Positions 7,191-15,839 of a stretch of DNA of 64,000 nucleotides are shown piece by piece (the first letter of the stretch is position 1; every line of letters starts with the position of its first letter). Source of the stretch: CAIYYX01 sp035530135 (GTDB lineage: Bacteria; Pseudomonadota; Gammaproteobacteria; Burkholderiales; Rhodocyclaceae); assembly GCA_035530135.1 (NCBI GenBank), contig DATKVJ010000051.1, positions 1 to 64,000 of the forward strand, read 5' to 3'. Made by a program: the position numbers and the translations under genes. Below the pieces are notes generated by a model. That model did not search any database and was not told the DNA's origin. It saw only the letters and a program-made list of their open reading frames with translations.

Positions 7191-9092
7191 TCAGGCGGCG
7201 GCCAGGGCGGGGGGCAGGAACTGCGAGCGGGAAGCGCCGCGCTGGTCTCCGGCGCTGGCCAGCAGTTCCTTCATGTCTAGGATCAGCACGATCTGGCCGT
7301 TGGGCAGCGTGGTGACGCCGGCGACGCCCTTCGGGCGGAAGTCTTCGAGCGACTTGATGACCGCGTCTTCGCGGCCGGCGAAACTATCGACCGCGAGGAT
7401 GAAGCTCGACTCGGTCGTCTGCATCAGCACGCCGTATTCCGGCGCCCGTTCCTGCGGCCAGCCCAACAATCTGGCCAGGGGCAGCATCGGCAGCACCTCG
7501 CCGCGCACCACCAGGGTGGCGCGCCCGCCCACCTCCTGGATGGCGTTGGCATCCACCGGCAGGATCTCGCGCACCATCGACAGCGGCACCGCGAAGGGCT
7601 GCTCGCCCAGGCGCACCACCAGCACCGGCAGGATCGCCAGGGTCAGCGGCAGGGAAATGATGAAGGTGGTGCCTTGGCCAGGCACCGACTTGATGTCGAT
7701 CGAACCGTTCAGCTTCTGGATGTTGGTCTTGACCACGTCCATGCCGACGCCGCGGCCGGAGACGTCGGAAGCCACGTCCTTGGTCGAGAAGCCGGGCAGC
7801 ATCACCAAGTTGAAGCTCTGGCGTTCGTCCATGGTGTTGGCTTCCTCATCGGTGATGAGGCCCTTCTCCACCGCCTTGGCGCGCAGCCGCTCGGCATTCA
7901 TGCCGCGGCCGTCGTCGGAAACCAGGAGCACGATATGGTCGCCTTCCTGGCGCGCCTCCAGCCGCACCTGCGACTTCTCCGACTTGCCGTGGGCGCGGCG
8001 CTCCTCGGGCAGTTCGATGCCGTGGTCGACGGCGTTGCGGATCAGATGGATGATCGGATCGGAGAGATCCTCGATCATCGTCTTGTCGATCTCCGTTTCC
8101 TCGCCGACCAGGACCAGCTCGACTTCCTTGCCCAGCGCCCGGGCCAGGTCGCGGGCGATGCGCGGATACTTCTGGAACAGCCGGCCGATCGGCTGCATCC
8201 GCGTCTTCATCACCGCGCTCTGCAGGTCGGAGACCAGAAGGTCGAGCTGTCCGACCACCTGGTCGAGCGCGTGCAGGGTGTCGGTGTCGCTGCGGCCGTT
8301 CAGGATATCGCTCCTGAGCGAGGTCAGGCGGTTCTTGGTGAGGCCGATCTCGCCGGAGAGGTTCAACACCTGGTCGAGGCGCGCGGTATCGACGCGGATC
8401 GAATTGTCGCGCGTCTTCTCCCCGTCGCGGCGGCTGGTCGCCGGGCCCTGATAGCCCGGCTTGTCGATGGCGCGGCGGCCGACCGCCAGCTTGATGATCT
8501 CCTCCGGCGACTTGCCCGCGACGTCGTGCTGAAAGTCGGCGGCGGCGGCGGGAGCGGGGACAGGGGAAGACACGGCCTGCATCAAGCCGCTCCAGTCGGG
8601 TACCCCAACCGCTGGCATCGCGGCGTTGGCCGCCGGTGCCACGGCCGCGGCGCCGGCGGCGTTATGCGCGGGAGCCGGGATCCCTTCGGTGGCTGCGAGC
8701 TGGCCGGAGATGGCCAGCTTCAAGGCCTCCAGAAGCTGCGGCGACGCCGGGTCGGGCTGCACGCCGCGCTCCAGCGAGCCGAACATATCGCGCACCGTGC
8801 CGGTGGCGTCCAGGATCGCGTCCATGATGCCGCGCGTGACTTCCAGCTCGCCGTTTCTCAGCCGGTCGAACAGATTCTCGGTCAGGTGGCAGAGCGTGAC
8901 CAATTCCTTCGCATTGAGAAATCCGGCGCCGCCCTTGATGGTGTGAAAGCCGCGGAAAATCTCGTTCAGCAAGCCGCGCTCGTGCGGTGTTCTCTCCAGA
9001 TCGACGAGCTTGTTATCGACGCCGGAAAGCAGGTCCCCGGCCTCGACCAGGAAATCCTGCAACAGATCTTCCATTCCCTGAAAATCGCTCAT
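7191..9092 (-). CDS. cheA: Chemotaxis histidine kinase CheA
   Basis: This 633-residue kinase autophosphorylates and passes phosphate to CheY. The N-terminal Hpt domain has His50 in FHTIKGGAGFL. A linker with alanine/proline-rich sequence follows (about 130-220). The dimerisation and HATPase domains carry HLIRNAVDHGIEL, DDGRGM and SGRGVGMDVVKTN, and the C-terminal CheW-like domain ends the protein. The start at 9092 (MSDFQGMEDLL) has a GGAG site and matches the family N-terminus; longer readings upstream do not resemble CheA. It follows cheZ by 43 bp. No cheW or cheB lies next to it. Confidence 0.97.
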   Translation of the reverse strand: MSDFQGMEDLLQDFLVEAGDLLSGVDNKLVDLERTPHERGLLNEIFRGFHTIKGGAGFLNAKELVTLCHLTENLFDRLRNGELEVTRGIMDAILDATGTVRDMFGSLERGVQPDPASPQLLEALKLAISGQLAATEGIPAPAHNAAGAAAVAPAANAAMPAVGVPDWSGLMQAVSSPVPAPAAAADFQHDVAGKSPEEIIKLAVGRRAIDKPGYQGPATSRRDGEKTRDNSIRVDTARLDQVLNLSGEIGLTKNRLTSLRSDILNGRSDTDTLHALDQVVGQLDLLVSDLQSAVMKTRMQPIGRLFQKYPRIARDLARALGKEVELVLVGEETEIDKTMIEDLSDPIIHLIRNAVDHGIELPEERRAHGKSEKSQVRLEARQEGDHIVLLVSDDGRGMNAERLRAKAVEKGLITDEEANTMDERQSFNLVMLPGFSTKDVASDVSGRGVGMDVVKTNIQKLNGSIDIKSVPGQGTTFIISLPLTLAILPVLVVRLGEQPFAVPLSMVREILPVDANAIQEVGGRATLVVRGEVLPMLPLARLLGWPQERAPEYGVLMQTTESSFILAVDSFAGREDAVIKSLEDFRPKGVAGVTTLPNGQIVLILDMKELLASAGDQRGASRSQFLPPALAAA

Positions 9093-9135
9093 TTTTCTCG
9101 CTCCGCAAACCGACCAAAGTGCCCCGAAGAGGGTA

Positions 9136-9951
9136 CTAGAATCCCAGACTCTCCAGCAGGTCATCGACCTGCGCCTGATTGCTGACCACGTCGCTGCGGC
9201 CCTGGGCATTGATCACCGGGCCGTTCAACAGGCCCGGAGGCGCCTCCGCGCGCAGCTCCTTCGGCATCGCCTCGACCAGCAGGGCGAGCAGTTGCCCCTC
9301 CATCGCCTGCGCCATGTCGACCACCTTCTTGATGACCTGACCGGTGAGATCCTGGAAATCCTGGGCCATCATGATTTCCGTCAATTGCGCGCTGGTGGAG
9401 CGCGTCTGCACCGGCACCTGGCGCAGAAAACCGTGGGTGTCTCCGGCCAGCGCCTTGAACTCATCGACCGAAAGCTGGTTGGTGAACACCTTCTCCCAGC
9501 GCCTGCCCAGCGCTTCCGACTGCTGCTGCAAGTCGTCCTGGATCGGCTTGGCGATGTCGGTGGCGTTCAACACCCTGCTGGCCGCCTGTTCGGTCATCTG
9601 GGCGATGTAGGCGAGCCTCTGGCGGGCGTCGGGGATCGCCCTGGCGGTGTCCCCGAGAATCTTGTCGTAGCCCAGCTCGCGCAGCGTGTTGTGCAACTCG
9701 CGCGTCATCCGGCCGATGCGGTTGAACACCTCGCCGCCGTCGGGCACCCTGGCGTCGTTCGTGGCCGCCGGCGACTCCGCCGCGACGCTGTCGAACAGCG
9801 CCTGCAGTTCGTCCGTATCGCCGGCAGCGTCGCGGGCGGAATTCGTCTCGACCCGGGCGGCAGCAGGCGCGGCGCCGCCGGCGATGCTGTCGAAGAGCGA
9901 CTGCAGATCTTCGCTATCGCCGGACTCATCGAATTTGATCGGTCTCGCCAT
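9136..9951 (-). CDS. cheZ: Chemotaxis protein phosphatase CheZ
   Basis: This 271-residue phosphatase dephosphorylates CheY-P. The active helix region is visible (LTEIMMAQDFQDLTGQVIKK, with the catalytic DxxxQ pattern DFQDLTGQ). The C-terminal CheY-binding tail is QVDDLLESLGF. The N-terminus has two near-identical short segments, EDLQSLFDSIA (residues 14-24) and DELQALFDSVA (47-57), separated by low-complexity Ala-rich sequence. They resemble the C-terminal acidic amphipathic tail. It lies 27 bp after cheY and before cheA in one operon. Confidence 0.95.
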   Translation of the reverse strand: MARPIKFDESGDSEDLQSLFDSIAGGAAPAAARVETNSARDAAGDTDELQALFDSVAAESPAATNDARVPDGGEVFNRIGRMTRELHNTLRELGYDKILGDTARAIPDARQRLAYIAQMTEQAASRVLNATDIAKPIQDDLQQQSEALGRRWEKVFTNQLSVDEFKALAGDTHGFLRQVPVQTRSTSAQLTEIMMAQDFQDLTGQVIKKVVDMAQAMEGQLLALLVEAMPKELRAEAPPGLLNGPVINAQGRSDVVSNQAQVDDLLESLGF

Positions 9952-9978
9952 CTTGAGCTTGCTCCCTGTGCCTTTACG

Positions 9979-10380
9979 CTACTTTGCTGCGCTTTCCAGC
10001 TTCTCGAAGATCTTGACCAGTTTCTCGTTCAGCGTTGCCGCGGTGAACGGCTTGACGATATAGCCGTTGGCACCGGACTGGGCGGCGGCGATGATGTTTT
10101 CCTTCTTCGCCTCGGCGGTGATCATCAGCACCGGCAGGTGCTTCAAGTTCGGGTCGGCACGCACCGCCTGCAGCAGTTGGAGGCCGTCCATGTTGGGCAT
10201 GTTCCAGTCGGAGACGACGAAGTTGAAATCCCCGTTTCTGAGTTTCTGCAGCGCGATAGCGCCGTCCTCGGCTTCGTCGGCGCTGACATAGCCCAACTCC
10301 TTGAGCAGGTTGCGGACGATGCGCCGCATCGTCGAGAAGTCATCGACAACGAGGAACTTGATCTTGCTCGGATCTGTCAT
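9979..10380 (-). CDS. cheY: Chemotaxis response regulator CheY
   Basis: This is a single receiver domain of 133 residues that binds the flagellar switch when phosphorylated. Asp13/Asp14, the phospho-acceptor Asp58 (VVSDWNMP), the conserved MITAEA switch and the late lysine of GYIVKPF are all present. A GGAG site precedes the ATG. It lies 13 bp after the second cheV and directly before cheZ, so response regulator and phosphatase are co-expressed. Confidence 0.97.
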   Translation of the reverse strand: MTDPSKIKFLVVDDFSTMRRIVRNLLKELGYVSADEAEDGAIALQKLRNGDFNFVVSDWNMPNMDGLQLLQAVRADPNLKHLPVLMITAEAKKENIIAAAQSGANGYIVKPFTAATLNEKLVKIFEKLESAAK

Positions 10381-10393
10381 AGGGATCTCCAGC

Positions 10394-11344
10394 TCAGTCT
10401 CTATGGGATTTGGTCAGCAGCGGACGCATGGTATCGGCCAGAAACTCCGCATCGAATTTGGCGACGTAGGCATCGACGCCGACGGTCTTGCCCATGGCGC
10501 GGTTGGCCTCGGACGAGAGCGAGGAGTGCATCACCACCGGTATGCCGTTGAAACGCGGATCGCTCTTGATATGCTTGGTCAGCACGTAGCCGTCCATCTC
10601 CGGCATCTCGGCATCGACCAGGATCAGTTGCAGCTCGTCGCGCAAATCCTGCTGGGCCTGCTTCGCGTGGCTGGCCATGCCGGACAACCGGGTCCACGCC
10701 TCCATGCCATTGACCGCGTGCTTGTGCTTGGCGCCGAGCTTGTCGAGCACCTCGGCGATCTTCTTCCTCGCCACCGTCGAGTCATCGACGAAGAAAACGT
10801 TGTACTCGGTATTCTCGTCCAGGCGCTCCAAATCGCCCACCGGCGCCTCGCCGAAGGTATTGGCGAGGATCTGCTCGACGTCCAGGATGGAGACCAGCTT
10901 GCCGTCCGGCAATTCGGTGATGGCGGTGATGAAATGGCTGCTGTCGCCGCTGATGACGGTATCCGGTGCGCGCACCTTGTCCCAATCGACGCGGATGATG
11001 CGATCGACGGAATGCACCAGAAAGCCCAGGATGCGCTTGCTGTATTCGGTCACCATCATCGCCTCGCCCAGGCCGGCGGGCGCGTCGGCGAGGCCCATGG
11101 TGCGCGCCAGGGAGAGCACCGGGATGACGTTGCCGCGCAGGCTGATCAGCCCCTCGACGCCCGGCGGCATGTTCGGCGACTTGGTGATCTGCGGCGTCTT
11201 GCTGACCTCGCGCACCTTGAATACGTTGATGCCGAAGATTTCCTGGGTGCCCAGCGAAAACAGCAGGATCTCCATGCGGTTCGAGCCCGCGAGCTTGGTG
11301 CGTGCGTCGACGGATTCGAGTAGGGTGTTGTCGGGTGAGTTCAT
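10394..11344 (-). CDS. cheV: Chemotaxis coupling protein CheV (CheW-REC), copy 2
   Basis: This 316-residue protein has an N-terminal CheW-like domain (residues about 20-170, IFGINVFKVREVSKTP and GLISLRGNVIPVLSLAR) and a C-terminal receiver with acceptor Asp in LILVDAEMPEMDGY. CheV proteins couple receptors to CheA and tune adaptation through receiver phosphorylation. It follows another cheV by 15 bp. The two share architecture and the ARTKLAG/ARTRLAG N-terminal motif but are clearly diverged, so this is an old duplication rather than a recent copy. Confidence 0.93.
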   Translation of the reverse strand: MNSPDNTLLESVDARTKLAGSNRMEILLFSLGTQEIFGINVFKVREVSKTPQITKSPNMPPGVEGLISLRGNVIPVLSLARTMGLADAPAGLGEAMMVTEYSKRILGFLVHSVDRIIRVDWDKVRAPDTVISGDSSHFITAITELPDGKLVSILDVEQILANTFGEAPVGDLERLDENTEYNVFFVDDSTVARKKIAEVLDKLGAKHKHAVNGMEAWTRLSGMASHAKQAQQDLRDELQLILVDAEMPEMDGYVLTKHIKSDPRFNGIPVVMHSSLSSEANRAMGKTVGVDAYVAKFDAEFLADTMRPLLTKSHRD

Positions 11345-11359
11345 GGCCGGCTCCCTGCT

Positions 11360-12319
11360 TCAGGCTTCCTGTGGCTTGAGGTGGATGAGGCGGGTCAGCG
11401 TTTCGGCCAGCCGCTGCGGCTCGAACTTGGGCACGTACTCGTCTACCCCGACCGAGAGGCCGAGTTGCTGGTTCGAGATGCCGGAGAGCGAGGAATGCAT
11501 GATCACCGGTATCCCGGCGAAGCGCGGGTCGCTCTTGATGTTCTTGGTCAGGATGTAGCCGTCCATCTCCGGCATCTCGACGTCGGTCAGCACCAGTTGC
11601 ACCAGTTCGTTCACCTGCTTGCCGGAACTCGTTGCGTAAGCCGCGACCTTCTGCAATTCGTCCCAGGCGGCACGGCCATTGACCGAACCGACGTACTTGA
11701 TGCCGAGCGCATCCAGCGTGCGCGTGATCTGCGAGCGCGCCACCGAGGAGTCGTCGGCGAAGAACACCGTGATGTTGCCGTCGGCGATCGGCTTCAGGTC
11801 CTTGAACATGAAGGCATCGTCGTACTGGGTGGTTTCCGACAGGACGCGCTCGACGTCGAGCATCATCACCAGGCAGCCGTCGGCCAGCTCGGTCACCGCC
11901 GTCACCAGGCCGCCCAGGTTCGAGGTCAGCATTTCCGGCGGCACCCGCATCTGCGACCAGTCCAGGCGCAGAATGGTATCGACGCCCTCGACCAGAAAGC
12001 CCTGGGTGTGGCCGTTGTACTCGGTGACGATCATGATGTCGCGCTTCGTCTCCGAGGGCATGCCGATGTATTCGGCCAGATCGACCACCGGCACCAGCAC
12101 GCCGCGCAGCGACACCATCCCCTTTACCGCCGAGGACATTTCCGGGGCGGCGGTGATCGCCGGGGTACGCATCACCTCGCGCACCTTGAAGACGTTGATG
12201 CCGAAGGTCTCGCGTCGGCCGGTGCGGCTATCGACGCCGAGCGCGAACAGCAGGATCTCCAGCTTGTTGGTGCCGGCCAGCCTGGTGCGCGCGTCGATAT
12301 TCCTCAACATTTCGGACAT
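11360..12319 (-). CDS. cheV: Chemotaxis coupling protein CheV (CheW-REC), copy 1
   Basis: This 319-residue CheW-REC protein is the upstream member of the tandem cheV pair. The CheW domain carries ETFGINVFKVREVMRTP and GMVSLRGVLVPVVDLAEY; the receiver keeps its acceptor Asp in LVLTDVEMPEMDGY. I chose the ATG at 12319 (MSEMLRNIDARTRLAG) because a GAGGGGG site lies 6-7 bp before it and the sequence matches its paralogue. It differs from copy 2 by an insertion (GVDSRTGRRETFG) in the CheW domain. It is probably cotranscribed with cheV copy 2, cheY, cheZ and cheA. Confidence 0.93.
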   Translation of the reverse strand: MSEMLRNIDARTRLAGTNKLEILLFALGVDSRTGRRETFGINVFKVREVMRTPAITAAPEMSSAVKGMVSLRGVLVPVVDLAEYIGMPSETKRDIMIVTEYNGHTQGFLVEGVDTILRLDWSQMRVPPEMLTSNLGGLVTAVTELADGCLVMMLDVERVLSETTQYDDAFMFKDLKPIADGNITVFFADDSSVARSQITRTLDALGIKYVGSVNGRAAWDELQKVAAYATSSGKQVNELVQLVLTDVEMPEMDGYILTKNIKSDPRFAGIPVIMHSSLSGISNQQLGLSVGVDEYVPKFEPQRLAETLTRLIHLKPQEA

Positions 12320-12428
12320 TCTTGTCCCCCTCTGGCGGCGATCGCCGCGGAAATCCCGTACCACCCGGAATCGGTCATTTTACGCGATTATAGCTTGAAG
12401 CCCGATAGACAGCCCGTGTCTCCGAGGC

Positions 12429-13649
12429 TCAGACCTTGAAGCGCCCGGCCAGCTCGCTCAGGGTGAGGGCCAGCGCTTCCAACTGCTGGGCCTCGGCGAC
12501 GGTCCGGCGCACGACGGCAATGTTCTCCTCTGCCATCCGGGCGATGCGCTCGATATTCCCGGCGATGTCGTTGCTGGCCGTGGTCTGTTCCTGCACCGAG
12601 GCCGAGATCGTCGTCATGCCCTGGTGCGCGGCCGACACCTTGGCGCCGACCATGCCGAGCACCTCGGCCACCTGTTCGAGATACTCCTGGCTCGCGGCCA
12701 GCGAGGCATTGCCGCGCCCGATGGCCGCTTCCACCTCGCCGGATTTCTCCCCCAGGGCGTGGGTGACCTGGTCGATTTCGCGCGCCGCCACCGCCGATTT
12801 TTCCGCCAGCTTTCTCACCTCGTCGGCCACCACCGCGAAGCCCCGTCCCTGTTCGCCGGCGCGCGCCGCCTCGATCGCGGCATTCAGCGCCAGGAGGTTG
12901 GTCTGGTCGGCGATGTCGCGCACCTCTCGGGTCATCCGGTTGATGGCTTGGGTGCTCTCGATGAAGGCGCCGGCGGTGGCCGCGATTTCGTTCACCGTCA
13001 GCTCGACCTCGCTGATCTCGCCGATCATGCGCGACAGGCTCTGGTTGCCTTCCTGCGTCCCGGCCAGACTCTCGGCCGACTGCCGATCGACCTCGGCGGC
13101 GCTGTCGGCAACGCTCCTGATGCTCACCGACATTTGCTCGACCGCCGCCGCACTGCCTGACGCCGCTTCGCTCTGCGCCTCGGTGCTGGTCTTGATCTCT
13201 CCGGTCATGCCGGTGAACTGCGCCGCGGTCTGGCCGAGCTGGGCCGACGCAGCGCGGACTTGCGCCACCATCTCGCGCAGCTTCTGCTGCATGCCGCTGA
13301 TCCCGGCGAGCAGGCTCTCGCTGTCGCCGGCGCGCAGATTCACCGCGAAGGCGAGATCGCCGGTGGCGATGCGCTTGACCACGTCAGCGGCGTACTGCGG
13401 CTCGCCGCCCAACAGTCCGAGCAGGATCCGCACCAACATCAGGAAGGCGACCAGACCGACGGCCGAGGCGGCCGTGATCACGGCGGCGATCAGCAGTTTC
13501 GAATCCTCGAGCGAACCCGCAAGGCGGGGCTCGATTTTCACCAAGTCCGAGGCCAAGCTCGAATACATGTAAAAGCTGAAGCCGTTGGCGGCCACGGTGG
13601 CGACACCGAGGATCAACAGGACAATGATCAGGCGTTGACGCAGGGTCAT
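12429..13649 (-). CDS. Methyl-accepting chemotaxis protein with minimal periplasmic loop
   Basis: This transducer is 406 residues from the ATG at 13649 (MTLRQRLIIVLLILG). Two membrane helices (about 7-27 and 51-73) flank a periplasmic segment of only some 20 residues, too short for a classical ligand-binding domain. The signalling tip is intact (DQTNLLALNAAIEAARAGE, GFAVVADEVRKLAEKS). There is no C-terminal NWETF-like tether. It likely senses membrane or energy state or works through a partner, which is inference. It lies between cheR and the cheV pair. Confidence 0.9.
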   Translation of the reverse strand: MTLRQRLIIVLLILGVATVAANGFSFYMYSSLASDLVKIEPRLAGSLEDSKLLIAAVITAASAVGLVAFLMLVRILLGLLGGEPQYAADVVKRIATGDLAFAVNLRAGDSESLLAGISGMQQKLREMVAQVRAASAQLGQTAAQFTGMTGEIKTSTEAQSEAASGSAAAVEQMSVSIRSVADSAAEVDRQSAESLAGTQEGNQSLSRMIGEISEVELTVNEIAATAGAFIESTQAINRMTREVRDIADQTNLLALNAAIEAARAGEQGRGFAVVADEVRKLAEKSAVAAREIDQVTHALGEKSGEVEAAIGRGNASLAASQEYLEQVAEVLGMVGAKVSAAHQGMTTISASVQEQTTASNDIAGNIERIARMAEENIAVVRRTVAEAQQLEALALTLSELAGRFKV

Positions 13650-13666
13650 GAAATCAGTCTCCGGAA

Positions 13667-13783
13667 TTATTCGGTACGGTAGCCGATGCGGGGGCCGCTC
13701 AGTGCCGGCCATTGACCAGGATCAGCGCCGAGATGCCGTGCATGCGCGAGCCGGACGCTCGGTTCCACCCTTTGATCAACCAT
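13667..13783 (-). CDS. Possible 38-residue leader peptide before the MCP gene
   Basis: A short open frame starts at ATG 13783, 5 bp after an AAGGAGG ribosome site, the best in this region. It encodes 38 residues beginning MVDQRVEPSVRLAHARH and stops 17 bp before the MCP start. I recognise no family. Support is only the strong ribosome site and position; it may be chance or a regulatory upstream frame. Confidence 0.25.
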   Translation of the reverse strand: MVDQRVEPSVRLAHARHLGADPGQWPALSGPRIGYRTE

Positions 13784-13889
13784 CTCCCCCTCCTTCGCCC
13801 TTATGGGTCTATTACTTTTGTCTATTGCTTGATACCCCTGCGACCATCACGGCAGTATAACTATTATCAGGCGTGCAGGCGCGTCCGCG

Positions 13890-14762
13890 TCAGCGCTTGC
13901 GATCCGCTCTTTCATAGACGGTACGTCCGAGCGAACGGAACAAATCGACGGCGTGCAGGAAGCTCTCGGAATGGCCGGCGTAGAGCAACCCGTCCTGGCG
14001 CAACAGCGGCTGGAATTTGGTCAGGATGCCATACTGCGTCGGCTTGTCGAAATAGATCATCACGTTGCGGCAGAACAGCGCGTCGAACGGGCCCGTGAGC
14101 GGCCAGCGCGGATCGAGCAGATTCACCCGGGCGAAGCTCACCAGCTTGTGCAACTCCGGCCGGACCCGCACCTGCCCGGCCTGAGCCCCGGTGCCCTTGA
14201 GGAAGAACTGGCGCAGCCGCTCGGGGCCGAGCTTGTCCACGCGGTCTTCCGAATAGACGCCTTTTTCGGCCGTCGCCAGGACGCTGGTATCGATGTCGCT
14301 GGCGATGATGGACACCGGCGGAGCGAGGCTCTTGAAGGCCTCGCAGGCGGTGATCGCCAGCGAATACGGCTCCTCTCCGGTCGAGGCGGCCGAGCACCAG
14401 ATGCGGAACGGCCGCTCCCTGCTCTTCAGCATCTGTTGCGCCAGCAGCACGAAGTGATGCGCCTCGCGGAAGAACGAAGTGAGGTTGGTGGTGAGAGAGT
14501 TGGTGAAGGTCTCCCACTCCTTCTCGTCGCCGCGCTCCAGGAGCGCCAGGTACTGGGCGAAGGTGGTGTGGCCGTGGGCCCGCAAGCGCCGCGCCAGGCG
14601 GCTATAGACCATGTCCTGCTTGACCGGGGCGAGCGCGATGCCGGCGCGGTCGTAGATCAGCTTGCGGATGCGCTCGAAATCTTCCGCGGTGAACCGGAAC
14701 TCGCGCGGCGCGGGGCTCAAAGCGCCGGCCGCCGGGAGCGATGCCGGGGCGCCCTTAGTCAT
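13890..14762 (-). CDS. cheR: Chemotaxis protein methyltransferase CheR
   Basis: This 290-residue S-adenosylmethionine-dependent enzyme methylates glutamates on chemoreceptors. The N-terminal helical domain (FTAEDFERIRKLIYDRAGI) and the Rossmann domain are both present, with the SAM motif FRIWCSAASTGEEPYSLAI and the acidic D in IIASDIDTSVL. The C-terminal part has DALFCRNVMIYFDK. It follows motB by 57 bp and precedes the MCP. The matching methylesterase cheB is not in the window. Confidence 0.96.
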   Translation of the reverse strand: MTKGAPASLPAAGALSPAPREFRFTAEDFERIRKLIYDRAGIALAPVKQDMVYSRLARRLRAHGHTTFAQYLALLERGDEKEWETFTNSLTTNLTSFFREAHHFVLLAQQMLKSRERPFRIWCSAASTGEEPYSLAITACEAFKSLAPPVSIIASDIDTSVLATAEKGVYSEDRVDKLGPERLRQFFLKGTGAQAGQVRVRPELHKLVSFARVNLLDPRWPLTGPFDALFCRNVMIYFDKPTQYGILTKFQPLLRQDGLLYAGHSESFLHAVDLFRSLGRTVYERADRKR

Positions 14763-14819
14763 GGGCGGGGGTCGCGCTGCGTGACCATCGGTTCTTTCGG
14801 CAGTCCCGGCTTTGAGAAC

Positions 14820-15779
14820 TCAGTGGCCCGTCGCCTTGCCTGGCGGCGCCGGAGCGGGCCCGGGTGGGGGACTGCTCGCCGGGGCGGCCGGCGGCGCGGC
14901 GGCAGCGAGCGCATTGCCCTCGCGCGAGATGGCTTCCTCGGTCTTCTTGTTCATGACGATGATACTGATGCGCCGGTTGATCGGTGCAAACGGATCGGTC
15001 TTGTCGAAGGGCACCGCCGAGGCGAGCCCAACCACGCGCATCACCTTGGCCTCGTCCATACCCCCGGCGATCAGCTCGCGGCGCGCGGCGTTGGCGCGGC
15101 TGGCGGACAACTCCCAGTTGCTGTAGCCCTTGTCGCCACCGACATAGGGGGTGGCGTCGGTGTGGCCGGAGAGGCTGATCTTGTTGGCGACGCCGTTCAG
15201 CGCCTTGCCGATCTGGCGCAGGATTTCGCGGGTATAAGGCTTGAGCTCGGCGCTCGACGAATCGAACATCGGCCGGTTCTTTTGGTCCACGATCTGGATG
15301 CGCAATCCCTCGTCGGTGATGTCGAGCAGCAGTTGGCTCTTGAACTGCTTAAGGTCCGGGCTGGCGTTGATCATCTGCTCGATCTTAGCCTTCAGCCCCG
15401 ACAGCTTCTGGGCCTCGGCCTTCTCGTAGTCCTTGGACAGCGCCTGGAGATTGATGGTGCTCTTCTTGGCCGCGATGTCGCCGCGCTTGACCTGCCCGTG
15501 GGCGCGCGTCAGATCCTCGCCGCCGCCTCGAAGGATGCTGGAAGAGTCGCCGCTGCCCGAGCCGCCCGCCAGCGCCACCTTGAGCGGCATCTTGAAATAG
15601 CTGGCAACGCCGGCGAGATCGCCCTTGGCGGCCGAGCCGACCAGCCACATCAGCAGGAAGAAGGCCATCATCGCCGTGACGAAATCGGCGTAGGCGATCT
15701 TCCAGGCGCCGCCGTGGGTGCTGCCGCCGCCCCTCTTGATGCGCTTGACGACTATCGGCTGCTGGGAATCGTCGCTCAT
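14820..15779 (-). CDS. motB: Flagellar motor stator protein MotB
   Basis: This 319-residue stator subunit anchors MotA to peptidoglycan. The single N-terminal membrane helix carries the proton-binding Asp in KIAYADFVTAMMAFFLLMW. The plug and linker follow, then an OmpA-type peptidoglycan-binding domain (LSGHTDATPYVGGDKGYSNWELSASRAN). The C-terminus is Ala/Pro-rich. It lies 60 bp after motA, with a strong hairpin in the gap. Together with the motC-like gene at the left edge it implies two stator systems. Confidence 0.95.
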   Translation of the reverse strand: MSDDSQQPIVVKRIKRGGGSTHGGAWKIAYADFVTAMMAFFLLMWLVGSAAKGDLAGVASYFKMPLKVALAGGSGSGDSSSILRGGGEDLTRAHGQVKRGDIAAKKSTINLQALSKDYEKAEAQKLSGLKAKIEQMINASPDLKQFKSQLLLDITDEGLRIQIVDQKNRPMFDSSSAELKPYTREILRQIGKALNGVANKISLSGHTDATPYVGGDKGYSNWELSASRANAARRELIAGGMDEAKVMRVVGLASAVPFDKTDPFAPINRRISIIVMNKKTEEAISREGNALAAAAPPAAPASSPPPGPAPAPPGKATGH

Positions 15780-15806
15780 GGATTCGGTGGTGTCTGAAGG
15801 ATAGAT

Positions 15807-15831
15807 GGCGGGCGAGCGCTGAGCGCCCGCC
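15807..15831. repeat. Intercistronic hairpin between motA and motB
   Basis: GGCGGGCG and CGCCCGCC form a perfect 8-bp stem around a 9-base loop in the 60-bp motA-motB gap. No T-run follows, so it looks like an RNA stability or processing hairpin, not an intrinsic terminator. Confidence 0.5.
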
Positions 15832-15839
15832 CGTCCGCC

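Noticed and set aside
12365..12428. Sigma-28 promoter upstream of the cheV pair
   Set aside because: A TATAAT-like hexamer is present but no TAAA-N15-GCCGATAA pattern could be found.
13722..13735. TTGACCAGGATCAG as an FNR box upstream of the MCP gene
   Set aside because: It matches 9 of 10 consensus positions but lies about 80 bp upstream of the MCP start without a suitable -10 on the minus strand; likely chance.
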